A stretch of 64,000 nt of DNA from OLB6 sp964493635 (GCA_964493635.1 CAZBOW010000001.1:1-64000), one strand, 5' to 3'; shown: positions 44,392 to 52,919, counted from the first letter of the stretch. The notes: generated by a model from the letters alone, not told the origin. Translations and numbers: made by a program.

Positions 44392-45542
44392 TCGGCCGTG
44401 ACGAGTGCAGCAGCTTGTCCGGCAATCGTGCGTGCTTGTTGAACCGTGGATGCATGTGCAACCACCACGCCCATCCGGCGGTACGGGCGCATGGTAGGTT
44501 TGCCAAAGATCCGGACTTCAACCCCAGGATAGGAGAGCGCTTCTTCGATTCCGTTGTACACGGGTGGTGCTTCGGATGCTCGGTGGGCAAGGAGAACTGC
44601 CGAGGCCGCCGGTGAATGCAGCTCAATGGCAGGAATTGGGTATCCAAGAACGGCTCGGGCATGGAGCTCGAACTCGCTTAGGTTCAGGCAGCCGTTGAGC
44701 GTCACCATGCCCGTATCGTGGGGTCGGGGAGACAGCTCGCTGAAGTACACCTCGGTATCCGTCAGGAAAAACTCTACACCCCAGAGGCCTGCTCCACCCA
44801 GCGCGGCGGTGATGTGAGCTGCCATGTTCTGAGCCTTTTCAAGTAGGACGGGATGCATGGTGTGGGGTATCCACGATTCTTGATAGTCGCCACGTTCCTG
44901 CCGATGTCCGATCGGCGGGCAGAAGAGTGTTGGCCCGTTCTGCTGGGTAACCGTTAGTAAGGTGATCTCCGACTCAAACGGAATGAACTCCTCGACGATC
45001 ACCTCCCGAAGATCTCCGCGGGAACCAGCCATGGCATTGGTCCACGCGGAGGCAACATCCTGCTTGGAGCGCACAATGCTTTGTCCCTTGCCACTGGAGG
45101 ACATCAGTGGCTTAACAACGCACGGCACACCAATCTGTTCCACGGCAGCGAGGAATTCCTCGAGCGTTGTAGCGTAGGCGTAGCGGGCGGTACGAAGCCC
45201 GAGATCGTGAGCCGCACAATCGCGAATGGCCTTACGATTCATGGTCATGTTTGCCGCACGAGCCGAGGGGACAACGTGGATACCGCTGTGCTCATAGGAG
45301 AATAATTGCTCCGTGCGAATAGCTTCTATTTCGGGTACAATAACATCCGGACGGATGTCGTGTACAACGCGGTCCAACTCAGCACCATCGAGCATGTTTA
45401 CAACAACATGCTGATCGGCGACCTGCATGGCCGGTGCACCGTCGTAGGAGTCGACCGCGACCACGCGGTGACCGTAGCGTTTACAGGCAATTGTGAACTC
45501 TTTGCCGAGTTCGCCGGAGCCGAGAAGAAGGATCGTTTTCAT
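44388..45542 (-). CDS. purT: Formate-dependent phosphoribosylglycinamide formyltransferase
   Basis: This 384-residue ATP-grasp enzyme converts GAR to formyl-GAR using formate and ATP, bypassing the folate-dependent PurN. It has the N-terminal ILLLGSGELGKEFTIACKR, PEIEAIRTEQL, the ATP-binding VVKPLMSSSGKGQSIVRS and the metal-ligand region GVEFFLTDTEVYFSELSPRP. Length is typical. It is divergent from the AT-hook protein, with 96 nt between starts. The stop overlaps the convergent DUF5686 stop by 4 nt. Confidence 0.96.
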   Translation of the reverse strand: MKTILLLGSGELGKEFTIACKRYGHRVVAVDSYDGAPAMQVADQHVVVNMLDGAELDRVVHDIRPDVIVPEIEAIRTEQLFSYEHSGIHVVPSARAANMTMNRKAIRDCAAHDLGLRTARYAYATTLEEFLAAVEQIGVPCVVKPLMSSSGKGQSIVRSKQDVASAWTNAMAGSRGDLREVIVEEFIPFESEITLLTVTQQNGPTLFCPPIGHRQERGDYQESWIPHTMHPVLLEKAQNMAAHITAALGGAGLWGVEFFLTDTEVYFSELSPRPHDTGMVTLNGCLNLSEFELHARAVLGYPIPAIELHSPAASAVLLAHRASEAPPVYNGIEEALSYPGVEVRIFGKPTMRPYRRMGVVVAHASTVQQARTIAGQAAALVTAD

Positions 45543-45626
45543 GTAAACATTAGGATGGTTAGTAACAAAATCGGCGAAAAACGTATTATTGCACGGGTGT
45601 CACAATTTCTATCACGTTTGTCAGCT

Positions 45627-45633
45627 AAAGGAG
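45627..45633 (+). promoter_or_regulatory. Shine-Dalgarno AAAGGAG for the AT-hook gene
   Basis: AAAGGAG lies five nucleotides before ATG 45639 and selects this start over the long in-frame extension reaching back to 45306, which runs antisense to purT. Confidence 0.7.
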
Positions 45634-45638
45634 AGGGC

Positions 45639-46085
45639 ATGGCAACACCATCAGGTATTGACCTGCGTAAGGTCAGTTCCGATCTGAAGAAGGCGGGCGT
45701 TCCGCAGTCCCAGATCAAAAGTATCACCGCTGCTCTAGAGCAGCAATCTCGTCTTCGCGAACTGCAGAAAGAGCGCAGGGAGCTCGCATCCCAACTGTCT
45801 CGGCTGGACGCCCGCATCGCCCAGCTGAGCGCCGCTACCGGTCTGCACGCTTCGGCACACACCACGGGCCGACGGGGCCGGCCACGCCTGCGTCCAGAGG
45901 CCGTTCCTACCAGCGACGTCTACGCCTTTCTCAAGGCTCATGCTGGTACGGCGTATCGTCGGGAGGAATTGGCGGCGGCGATGAATGTTGATTCTGGTCG
46001 CCTTCGTGAGCCATTAAACGAGCTGGTCGCCCAGAAGAAGGTCAAGCGGGCGGGGCAGCGGCGAGGCACGTCGTACAAGGCCTAA
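45639..46085 (+). CDS. Coiled-coil, AT-hook and winged-helix-like DNA-binding protein
   Basis: This 148-residue protein is unfamiliar as a named family but has clear parts. Residues about 10-70 are helical and end with a heptad-like coiled coil (LRELQKERRELASQLSRLDA). Residues about 80-92 carry an AT-hook core (GRRGRPRLRP). Residues from about 95 to the end form a winged-helix-like fold (DVYAFLKAHAGTAYRREELA, LREPLNELVAQKKVKRAG). It is probably a dimeric DNA-binding or nucleoid protein. A good Shine-Dalgarno supports ATG 45639. The AT-hook in a GC-rich genome is unexpected and would prefer AT-rich promoter minor grooves. The gene ends inside a 14-nt tandem repeat. Confidence 0.75.
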   Translation: MATPSGIDLRKVSSDLKKAGVPQSQIKSITAALEQQSRLRELQKERRELASQLSRLDARIAQLSAATGLHASAHTTGRRGRPRLRPEAVPTSDVYAFLKAHAGTAYRREELAAAMNVDSGRLREPLNELVAQKKVKRAGQRRGTSYKA

Positions 46086-46119
46086 TCACCGAGGCCTAAT
46101 CTCCGAGATCCAATCACAT
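46078..46119. repeat. 14-nt tandem repeat (3 copies) spanning a stop codon at a convergent junction
   Basis: Three consecutive 14-nt units of the type AGGCCTAATCaCCG cover the stop of the AT-hook gene and run into the last codons of priA. The third copy is diverged. It mirrors the arrangement at 4499-4562. Confidence 0.8.
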
Positions 46120-48657
46120 CGTGCCGTTGGCATCGATATCCACCGTCACACGAACGGATCGAACGGCGTACGAAGTGTAGTACATCTGCAGCGCTGATGT
46201 TAGCAGCGTCCGACACTGCCCACCGGTGGGGTCGGACGCTTTCGTATTCTTAATCACGATGATCCGGCGGTAGCGATTGCGCAGGCGCGCAATCGAGGGA
46301 ATCGTTGGGCCGTAGCGCACCCAACACGGATGCTCCACTGGCAGCAGCCGATCCAGAATCCGTGCCACGTGCTCAACGTCGCCCTCCATCGGGCCGGAGC
46401 ATTCCACAACGATAAACCGACTGAACGGCGGATACAGGAGCTGCCTTCTGAGGTCCAATTCGGCGTTCAACGTGCCGGATCGGTATGGATGATCGACCAT
46501 CATCTGCTCACGGTACAGCGGATGCTCGGGGGATGACGTTTGGATCATGACCAAACCAGGTCGTGCAGCATCGCGCCCGGCTCTGCCAGCAACCTGTACG
46601 AGCAGCTGTGCGGTACGCTCCACGGCCCGAAAATCGGCTTGATGAAGTCCCTGATCGGCATTGACAACGCCGATGAGCGTTACGCGAGGAATATCGAATC
46701 CCTTGGCTACCATTTGTGTGCCGATCAGCACGTCGATTTCGTTGTTGGCAAAACGCTCCAGCATCGCACGGTGGGCACCACGTCGTTTCATGGTATCGGT
46801 ATCCATTCGCTCGATGACGGCTCCGCTTCCATCGAGGGCTTTGCGGAGGTCTTCCTCAACACGTTGTGTACCCGTGCCGGACTCCCGCAGTTCGGTACTG
46901 CCGCACGTCGTGCAGGCCGTAAGAGCCGGCTGCTGATATCCGCAGTAGTGACAGGCCAACGATGCCGTTGTTTTATGGTACGTCAAGGCGACGCTGCAGT
47001 GCGGACACTCCGGAGCATGCCCACAGTCGTCGCAGAGCAGGGCATGGGCGTAGCCACGACGATTGAGAAACAGGATCGACGCTTCGCTGCGCTCCAATCG
47101 CTGGTGGATTTCACTCACCAGCTCCGTGGAGAGCGTTCCCTGCACAGCCCCAGATCGTCGCGCTGATCGCATATCCACAAGGCGTACCGAGGGCAGTGCC
47201 GCATGATCGGCGCGCGAGGATAGCACAAGGCGCTCATAGCGTTGATCGTCGGCGTTAACGTACGATTCGAACGATGGCGTTGCTGAACCAAGTATGACTG
47301 GGCACCGCTCGATCTGACCACGCATGATGGCCACATCACGACCGTGATACCGTGGCGCCGGATCGTCTTGCTTGTAGGATGGTTCGTGCTCCTCATCAAC
47401 AATGATCACACCAACATCAACCAGCGGAGCAAACACCGCCGAACGTGGACCAATCACCAGGCGAATGTCGCCGGATTGGATGCGATTCCAGATCTCGAGT
47501 CGGTCCTGCATCGACATGCGTGAGTGCATTAAACCCACGGCAGAGCCAAACAGAGCGACGAAACGGTCGTACAGTTGCGGTGTAAGGGCAATCTCCGGCA
47601 CAAGCATCAGCGCCGTACGGCCGTGATTCAAACATCGTTCGATGGCGCGTTGGTACACCACCGTTTTTCCCGAACCAGTCACACCATCCAGCAGAAACGC
47701 CGTAAAGCGTTGCTCCGACTCCGTCACACGGTCGATGGCCCGGGCCTGCTCGGCCGAGAGCGTCAGCGTCCGTTCATCGCGCGTTGTAAACGATGATCGT
47801 GCCGATCCTCTCGACGCGACCGACGAGGCCGACGAGACCGACGAGACATCGATCTCCACCCACTCGGCAAGCCCCTTGGCGACCAATCCATCCAGAACCG
47901 AGGTGGTCACTCCCAGCTGTGCAGCCAATTGGGCGGCGGGTTGCGGTGGCTCGTTCCGATGGTACTGCAGATAGAGGTGGCCCAGCAGCAGCGACTGCTT
48001 CGGTGCGCGTCGGTCAAGATCATCGAACGTAGCCTGCAGGGCATCATCCTGCGCTGCCACCGATGGCCGGAGCTGCAGCGCTCGAACTCGTCGCGGCCCG
48101 CGCTGGCGCTCAACCTCGGTCTCGGCCGTGATCAGACCCATCCGCACCAGGGATTCAACCTGTTGGGCGATCGACGTTGTCCCCAGTTTTGTTTGCAGGT
48201 GCTGAACACGCTGGGGCCCCGGATGGTTGAGAAGGTAGCTCAGCAGCTCGGCTCGTCGTGGCGCGGTGCGCGACATCGCATCCAAATCGGCCGCCAGCCC
48301 CTGGGATGTCAGCTCGATGTAGACCACCGACGATGGCGTTAAACCGCTGATAAGAGCGGCATCGAGCGCCTCTCCCCAGGAGCAGAGGTAGTAGTCGGCA
48401 ACCCGTCGGGTGAGTTCCAGCACCGCTGGCGGAAGGCTGGGCTGAACATCCAGCACCTCCTCGATGGCGCGGGCATCGTGTCGAGTGGTGGTCGAGCCTC
48501 GAACAACGGTTCCGGTCAGCAGGCGACTACCCAAGGGGACGAGTACTCGCATTCCTGGCTGCAGCTCCGGTCCACCCCATGCATAGGTCAACGGAGCCGA
48601 GCGGGGAATCGGCAGAGCAACGTCATAGAACAGGATCGGATCGGATTCAGGCACCAT
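46114..48657 (-). CDS. priA: Primosomal protein N' (replication restart helicase)
   Basis: This 847-residue 3'-5' helicase restarts stalled replication forks. It has the N-terminal 3'-BD and winged-helix domains, Walker A GVTGSGKTVVY, the DEEH box in VIIVDEEHEPSYKQ, eight zinc-site cysteines in CDDCGHAPECPHC and CHYCGYQQ...CTTCGS, and QMVAKGFDIPRVTLIG. Length is within the family range. A Ser/Ala-rich stretch (VSSVSSASSVASRGS) encoded by a 9-nt repeat sits in the linker before the helicase core. ATG 48657 is four nucleotides after a TAACTTCG box, so the mRNA may be leaderless. Confidence 0.96.
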   Translation of the reverse strand: MVPESDPILFYDVALPIPRSAPLTYAWGGPELQPGMRVLVPLGSRLLTGTVVRGSTTTRHDARAIEEVLDVQPSLPPAVLELTRRVADYYLCSWGEALDAALISGLTPSSVVYIELTSQGLAADLDAMSRTAPRRAELLSYLLNHPGPQRVQHLQTKLGTTSIAQQVESLVRMGLITAETEVERQRGPRRVRALQLRPSVAAQDDALQATFDDLDRRAPKQSLLLGHLYLQYHRNEPPQPAAQLAAQLGVTTSVLDGLVAKGLAEWVEIDVSSVSSASSVASRGSARSSFTTRDERTLTLSAEQARAIDRVTESEQRFTAFLLDGVTGSGKTVVYQRAIERCLNHGRTALMLVPEIALTPQLYDRFVALFGSAVGLMHSRMSMQDRLEIWNRIQSGDIRLVIGPRSAVFAPLVDVGVIIVDEEHEPSYKQDDPAPRYHGRDVAIMRGQIERCPVILGSATPSFESYVNADDQRYERLVLSSRADHAALPSVRLVDMRSARRSGAVQGTLSTELVSEIHQRLERSEASILFLNRRGYAHALLCDDCGHAPECPHCSVALTYHKTTASLACHYCGYQQPALTACTTCGSTELRESGTGTQRVEEDLRKALDGSGAVIERMDTDTMKRRGAHRAMLERFANNEIDVLIGTQMVAKGFDIPRVTLIGVVNADQGLHQADFRAVERTAQLLVQVAGRAGRDAARPGLVMIQTSSPEHPLYREQMMVDHPYRSGTLNAELDLRRQLLYPPFSRFIVVECSGPMEGDVEHVARILDRLLPVEHPCWVRYGPTIPSIARLRNRYRRIIVIKNTKASDPTGGQCRTLLTSALQMYYTSYAVRSVRVTVDIDANGTM
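47813..47848 (-). repeat. 9-nt tandem repeat, 4 copies, in frame inside priA
   Basis: Four imperfect units of GACGAGRCC (plus-strand reading) encode Ser-Ser-Val/Ala repeats in the PriA linker. Confidence 0.85.
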
Positions 48658-48661
48658 GGTA

Positions 48662-48669
48662 CGAAGTTA
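48662..48669 (-). promoter_or_regulatory. Possible -7 box TAACTTCG for priA
   Basis: The octamer is one mismatch from TAnnTTTG and ends four nucleotides before the priA ATG, matching the accC and glycosyltransferase spacing. Confidence 0.4.
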
Positions 48670-48710
48670 CCGGTAACACTAAAATCCCGCGTTATTCGAC
48701 CACTGCGCCC

Positions 48711-49907
48711 ATGAACAATGTCTTCCGTTTCTTCGCCGTAGTGCTGCTTGTTTCGAGTCTTCAGCACGTGGTTGCTTCCGACGATCTCGACCGCAGCCGT
48801 CGTACTGCGATCACCCGAGCCGTACAGCGCTGCTCGCCTGCCGTTGTTGGCATCTCCGTGACCGAGATTCGCCAGCAGGTCTACCGTAATCCGTTCGGGG
48901 GCTACGGTAACCCGTTTGGTGATCCGTTCTTCGAGCGATTCTTCGGACCACGGCAGTACCGCGAACAGTACAAGGTACACGGTGTGGGATCTGGTTTCCT
49001 GATCTCCGCCGATGGCTACGTCGTGACCAACGACCATGTGGCCGGTAATGCCAGCAAGGTGGTTGTTACCCTCACCAACGGTGAAAAGTACGATGCCGAG
49101 GTGGTCGGATCCGACCCCGTCAGCGACGTGGCACTCCTGAAGATCGATGGCAAGACCGACGGCGCGAACCTACCGTACCTTGATCTGGCCAATAGCGATG
49201 ATGTCCTAGTAGGAGAGTGGGCGATTGCCTTTGGCAATCCCTTTGGATTGTTCGATAATAACGCCAAGCCGACCGTGACGGTGGGGGTGATCAGCAACGT
49301 GGGTGTAAACTTTACGCAGGCCGACCACTCCGGCGACGAGCGCGTCTATCGTGGCATGCTGCAAACCGATGCGGCCATCTCCTCGGGGAACTCTGGGGGG
49401 CCACTGGTCAATGCCCTGGGGCAGGTTGTTGGCGTCAATACGGTCATCTACTCCACGGCGACCGATCGCCGCGGTGCAGGTTCGATCGGGATAGGGTTTG
49501 CCATTCCCATCAACAGGGTGCGCGAGATTGTGGAGCGATTGAAGGACGACAATACCATCGATCGCGATTTTTGGACTGGGATGCAGGTGCAACCCATCGA
49601 TGAGAATGTGGCAGCCTACTACAATCTGAGCCGCAAGGATGGTATTCTTGTAACCAGAACGTTTGCCAACAGTCCGGCCGAACGTGCGGGAATCGAGCCA
49701 GGCGATGTGATTACGAGCATCGATGGCATGAAGATTACACGCACTGATCATTTGAACGTTGCGATTCTCGATGGCGAGGTGGGAGCAACGCTACAGGTTA
49801 CGGTCGATCGGTTCGGTGACGAGCTCACGCTGCCACTTACTCTTGAAAAACGTCCGGAACAACGTCCTGAACAACGTCCTACACAGCGCCGCTCCCGATA
49901 CCGGTAG
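48711..49907 (+). CDS. HtrA/DegP-family periplasmic serine protease
   Basis: This 398-residue protease has a signal peptide (MNNVFRFFAVVLLVSSLQ...VAS), the catalytic triad His in VVTNDHVAGNAS, Asp in SDVALLKID and Ser in ISSGNSGGPLVNALG, and one C-terminal PDZ domain (VQPIDENVAAYYNLSRKDGI to EVGATLQVTV). It degrades or refolds damaged envelope proteins. The single PDZ is DegS-like in size, but the cleavable signal favours a periplasmic DegP role. The C-terminus RPEQRPEQRPTQRRS is encoded by a 12-nt tandem repeat and overlaps the lptB frame. The start is ATG 48711, directly before the signal peptide. Confidence 0.92.
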   Translation: MNNVFRFFAVVLLVSSLQHVVASDDLDRSRRTAITRAVQRCSPAVVGISVTEIRQQVYRNPFGGYGNPFGDPFFERFFGPRQYREQYKVHGVGSGFLISADGYVVTNDHVAGNASKVVVTLTNGEKYDAEVVGSDPVSDVALLKIDGKTDGANLPYLDLANSDDVLVGEWAIAFGNPFGLFDNNAKPTVTVGVISNVGVNFTQADHSGDERVYRGMLQTDAAISSGNSGGPLVNALGQVVGVNTVIYSTATDRRGAGSIGIGFAIPINRVREIVERLKDDNTIDRDFWTGMQVQPIDENVAAYYNLSRKDGILVTRTFANSPAERAGIEPGDVITSIDGMKITRTDHLNVAILDGEVGATLQVTVDRFGDELTLPLTLEKRPEQRPEQRPTQRRSRYR

Positions 49908-50637
49908 TGCCATCCTGCGTGCCGACCAGCTCCGCAAGGTCTACGGCAAGCGCACCGTTGTGCATGGCAGCACACTATCGGTGCAGCAGGGCGAGGTCGT
50001 AGGACTCCTCGGACCCAATGGTGCCGGAAAAACCACCACGTTCTACATGCTGGTGGGGATGGTCAAGCCGGAATCCGGTTCGGTGTGGCTGAACGACACG
50101 AACATTACCACCAAGCCCATGTACAAGCGGGCGCGGATGGGCGTGGCCTATCTTCCGCAGGAACCGAGCATCTTTCGCAAGCTTACCGTCGAGCAGAACA
50201 TCATGGCCGTCCTGGAACTGCGGTCGATGCCACGTGTGGAGCGGCGGCGCACCGTCGAGCGGCTCTTGGAGGAGTTTGGTATCGGCCATATTCGCCGCAG
50301 TCAGGGCTACATGCTCTCGGGAGGCGAGCGCCGTCGCTGTGAAATTGCTCGAGCACTGGCCATGGACCCGCGTTTCATTCTGTTGGATGAGCCGTTTGCC
50401 GGTATCGATCCCATTGCGGTGGAAGATATCATGCTCATCGTGCAGCAGCTGAAAAACAAGGGCATTGGGGTGCTGATCACCGATCACAACGTCCACGAAA
50501 CCCTCAGTATCACGGACCGCGCCTACATCCTCATCGACGGTAGCATCTTCGTCTCGGGAACGGCTCAGGAGATTGTCGACAACGACGACGTGCGTCGTCG
50601 GTACCTCGGCGAAAGCTTTACCCTCGAGCGGTACTAA
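49843..50637 (+). CDS. lptB: LPS export ABC transporter ATP-binding protein
   Basis: This ATPase powers lipopolysaccharide extraction by LptFG. It has Walker A GPNGAGKTT, the signature LSGGERRRCEIARAL, Walker B FILLDEPFAGID and the H-loop TDHN. The conserved N-terminus (AILRADQLRKVYGKR) begins near 49912, where no ATG, GTG or TTG is in frame. Candidate starts upstream are TTG 49843, GTG 49816 and ATG 49771; all overlap the 3' end of the protease gene, by 65 to 137 nt in another frame. TTG 49843 is the shortest option and is given here with low certainty. Other lpt genes are not in the window. The stop is directly adjacent to the stop of the convergent receptor gene. Confidence 0.85.
   Translation: MKNVRNNVLNNVLHSAAPDTGSAILRADQLRKVYGKRTVVHGSTLSVQQGEVVGLLGPNGAGKTTTFYMLVGMVKPESGSVWLNDTNITTKPMYKRARMGVAYLPQEPSIFRKLTVEQNIMAVLELRSMPRVERRRTVERLLEEFGIGHIRRSQGYMLSGGERRRCEIARALAMDPRFILLDEPFAGIDPIAVEDIMLIVQQLKNKGIGVLITDHNVHETLSITDRAYILIDGSIFVSGTAQEIVDNDDVRRRYLGESFTLERY
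49851..49886 (+). repeat. 12-nt tandem repeat, 3 copies, in the htrA/lptB overlap
   Basis: CGTCCGGAACAA, CGTCCTGAACAA and CGTCCTACACAG follow one another. In the protease frame they give Arg-Pro-Glu-Gln repeats; in the lptB frame they give Asn-Asn-Val-Leu-like repeats. Confidence 0.9.
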
Positions 50638-52863
50638 CTACAGCCACTCGACCTGCAGCAGGATGCTGCGCGTTGGGCTCAGGTTGGCCACGACCTCGGC
50701 GTAGTAGTAATCCAGCAGATTCCGTCCAATCAGACCCACGCGCACCGGAAGTCCGGTAAGGGGCTGAAGTTTCGCAAACAGGCGTGCATCCACCACATGG
50801 GACGGTACGCGCTGGTCGGCGTTGGGCACAAACACGGACAGCCGATCGTCGATGGTCTCCACGCGATTTTGAAATCGGTACTCGGCCTGTACTTCCATCG
50901 GTAGGTTGCCGAGTGCAAAGCTCCACGAGCCACGACTGTACCACAGGATGTTGTTGCGATACTTCAGAGGTTGATTCAACAGCAGGTCGCGCGGTAGCAT
51001 GGCGGTGATGCCAGTTTCAACGCCGATCGACGACGACAGCGCCGTGCGGACCGTCAGCTCGGCACCGAGGATCCTTGCTCGCGTGATGTTCCGAAATGTG
51101 ATCGGGACGCTGGGATCGGTAAGATCAAACGTTGGTTCGATGAGGTCGTAGAGTTCGTTGGCAAAGAGGGCAACGTCCACGTCCAGAGGCAGTCCCAGTG
51201 TACTTGGCGTGTACCGAAGTCCTGCCTCGGCCGACCATGAATGCTCGGGACGAATGGTAGCGTTGGGTCGCACCTGAAACGGACCGTACCGAATGTTGGC
51301 ATAGCGCTCGGCAATCGTGGCAGCTCGAAAGCCCCGTCCCACCGATGCGCGTACATGGACATCGGCATCGACTTCCCAGGAGAGCCCGAGCTTTGGAGAA
51401 AACTCCAGCTGGGGATCCAGCGACACGGTCTCTTCGCGGTCCAGGCGTGCGCCAATGGTCATGATCACGGCAGCAGGCATCTGCCATTCAGCCTGGGCAA
51501 ACACGCTCACAATCGACTGTGCCTGAGATCCATACAGGTCGGACTCCACCACGTTGAGACGGCCGGTGACACCCGATGTGAGAATCAGGCTATCAGCCAG
51601 TGTGGTGGTCAGCTGAACGTCCGTGTTATAGGCAAAGGATGTCGACGCATTCGAGTCGAGAGGTACCCCATTGATGCGGTTCTCGAATCGCGTGCGGAAC
51701 AGGCCCGGACGCACCACCAGCGACGTGGTTGGACTCAGCAGCGCCGACCACTCCACAGCAGCCGTGAGTTTCGATGTCCAGAGGCGCTCACTGAGATCTT
51801 GATCCAAGGGAGGCAGGGTAGCATTCGACAGATCACGCCAGTAGACGGTGTTCTCGGCGTTGGACTGAGCCAGCATCGTAGAGACCGTAATCGTGTGTTC
51901 ATCCGAGGGGGTCCAGCGCAGCTTCCCGTACCCAAAGCCCCGAAGCTGTCGATCGAAATCGCGATAGCTCTCATCGCTGCGAATGCCACCACTGAGGTTG
52001 ATGCCAATGGTCCCGATCTGCTGTGAAAGGCGCAGATCCGCGCCCCACTCCGTTGGAATCGTACCCTGTCGGTAGTCCTGCCACGCTTGGTGGCGAAGGG
52101 CCGTGTACCCACCTCCATAGAGCCGTCCGCGGACACTGAGCTCCTGACTCGGAGCGGACGTAAACAAGCTGACAACGCCACCAAGAGCTCCCGTGCCGTA
52201 CAATGCCGATCCAGCCCCTTTCACGATCTCTACGCGCTCAACATCAGCCAAGGGCATGACGTCGAACTTGATGTCGCCGTTATCACCACTCATCAGGGGA
52301 AATCCATCGAGCAGCACCATGGTGCGGCTACCCACACCAAAGGCAAAACCCGATGCCCCCCGGATGTTGACCTGATCGCCCACCACACTCACGCCGGAGA
52401 CGTACCGCAGCGCTTCATCAAGTTGCGTCAGGCCACGCTCCAAGAGGTCCCGGTTGGAGAGCGTGGCTACACTGATGGGCACATCCTGGACGGCCTGTAC
52501 CCGCCGGCCTGCCGATACGACGATTTCTTCAGTGTTTAAGCCCGACGGGTCCAGGGCAATCAGCACCTGCAGTGTATCTCCACTGCCAACGACGCGCACC
52601 ACGGTATCGGCCGATTGGTACCCAAGGAAACTTGCCAGAATGCGCACCTGTGGTCCGCTGACGCGTGCAATGGTAAAACCACCGCTGGCGCTGGTAATGG
52701 CACCTTGCTGAGTGCCGGCGATGCGCACCGTAGCCCCCTGCAGCCCTTCTCCTGTGAGACGATCACGCAATGTTCCTTGAAGGGTCGTGTTCTGAGCAAA
52801 GAGGACGCCACTTGCTGCTGCCAGCAGCAGCAGGGACCTCAATACCATGAAAACAGGTCGCAT
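50638..52863 (-). CDS. TonB-dependent outer-membrane receptor
   Basis: This 741-residue receptor imports an unknown ligand such as cobalamin, heme or siderophore. It has a signal peptide, an N-terminal CarboxypepD_reg-like domain (QGTLRDRLTGEGLQGATVRI), a TonB box-like segment (NTEEIVVSAGRRV), the plug (LDEALRYVSGVSVVGDQVNI, VEIVKGAGSALYGTGALGG) and a 22-strand-type barrel ending in SILLQVEWL with a C-terminal aromatic residue. The architecture with the regulatory domain is typical for Bacteroidota and Chlorobi. ATG 52863 is chosen for the signal peptide; an in-frame TTG upstream falls in the 13-nt repeat. A lipoprotein gene precedes it and may encode a ligand-binding partner. Confidence 0.9.
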   Translation of the reverse strand: MRPVFMVLRSLLLLAAASGVLFAQNTTLQGTLRDRLTGEGLQGATVRIAGTQQGAITSASGGFTIARVSGPQVRILASFLGYQSADTVVRVVGSGDTLQVLIALDPSGLNTEEIVVSAGRRVQAVQDVPISVATLSNRDLLERGLTQLDEALRYVSGVSVVGDQVNIRGASGFAFGVGSRTMVLLDGFPLMSGDNGDIKFDVMPLADVERVEIVKGAGSALYGTGALGGVVSLFTSAPSQELSVRGRLYGGGYTALRHQAWQDYRQGTIPTEWGADLRLSQQIGTIGINLSGGIRSDESYRDFDRQLRGFGYGKLRWTPSDEHTITVSTMLAQSNAENTVYWRDLSNATLPPLDQDLSERLWTSKLTAAVEWSALLSPTTSLVVRPGLFRTRFENRINGVPLDSNASTSFAYNTDVQLTTTLADSLILTSGVTGRLNVVESDLYGSQAQSIVSVFAQAEWQMPAAVIMTIGARLDREETVSLDPQLEFSPKLGLSWEVDADVHVRASVGRGFRAATIAERYANIRYGPFQVRPNATIRPEHSWSAEAGLRYTPSTLGLPLDVDVALFANELYDLIEPTFDLTDPSVPITFRNITRARILGAELTVRTALSSSIGVETGITAMLPRDLLLNQPLKYRNNILWYSRGSWSFALGNLPMEVQAEYRFQNRVETIDDRLSVFVPNADQRVPSHVVDARLFAKLQPLTGLPVRVGLIGRNLLDYYYAEVVANLSPTRSILLQVEWL

Positions 52864-52880
52864 GCGATGAGTGCTTTCGT

Positions 52881-52919
52881 ATTCAAACGGTTTATTCAAA
52901 CGGTTTATTCAAACGGTTG
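52881..52919 (-). repeat. 13-nt tandem repeat (3 copies) across a stop codon and intergenic region
   Basis: ATTCAAACGGTTT occurs twice plus ATTCAAACGGTTG. On the minus strand the lipoprotein gene ends within the first repeat met (PPQPFE, then TAA). Because the unit is 13 nt, copies present stops in different frames. Confidence 0.95.
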
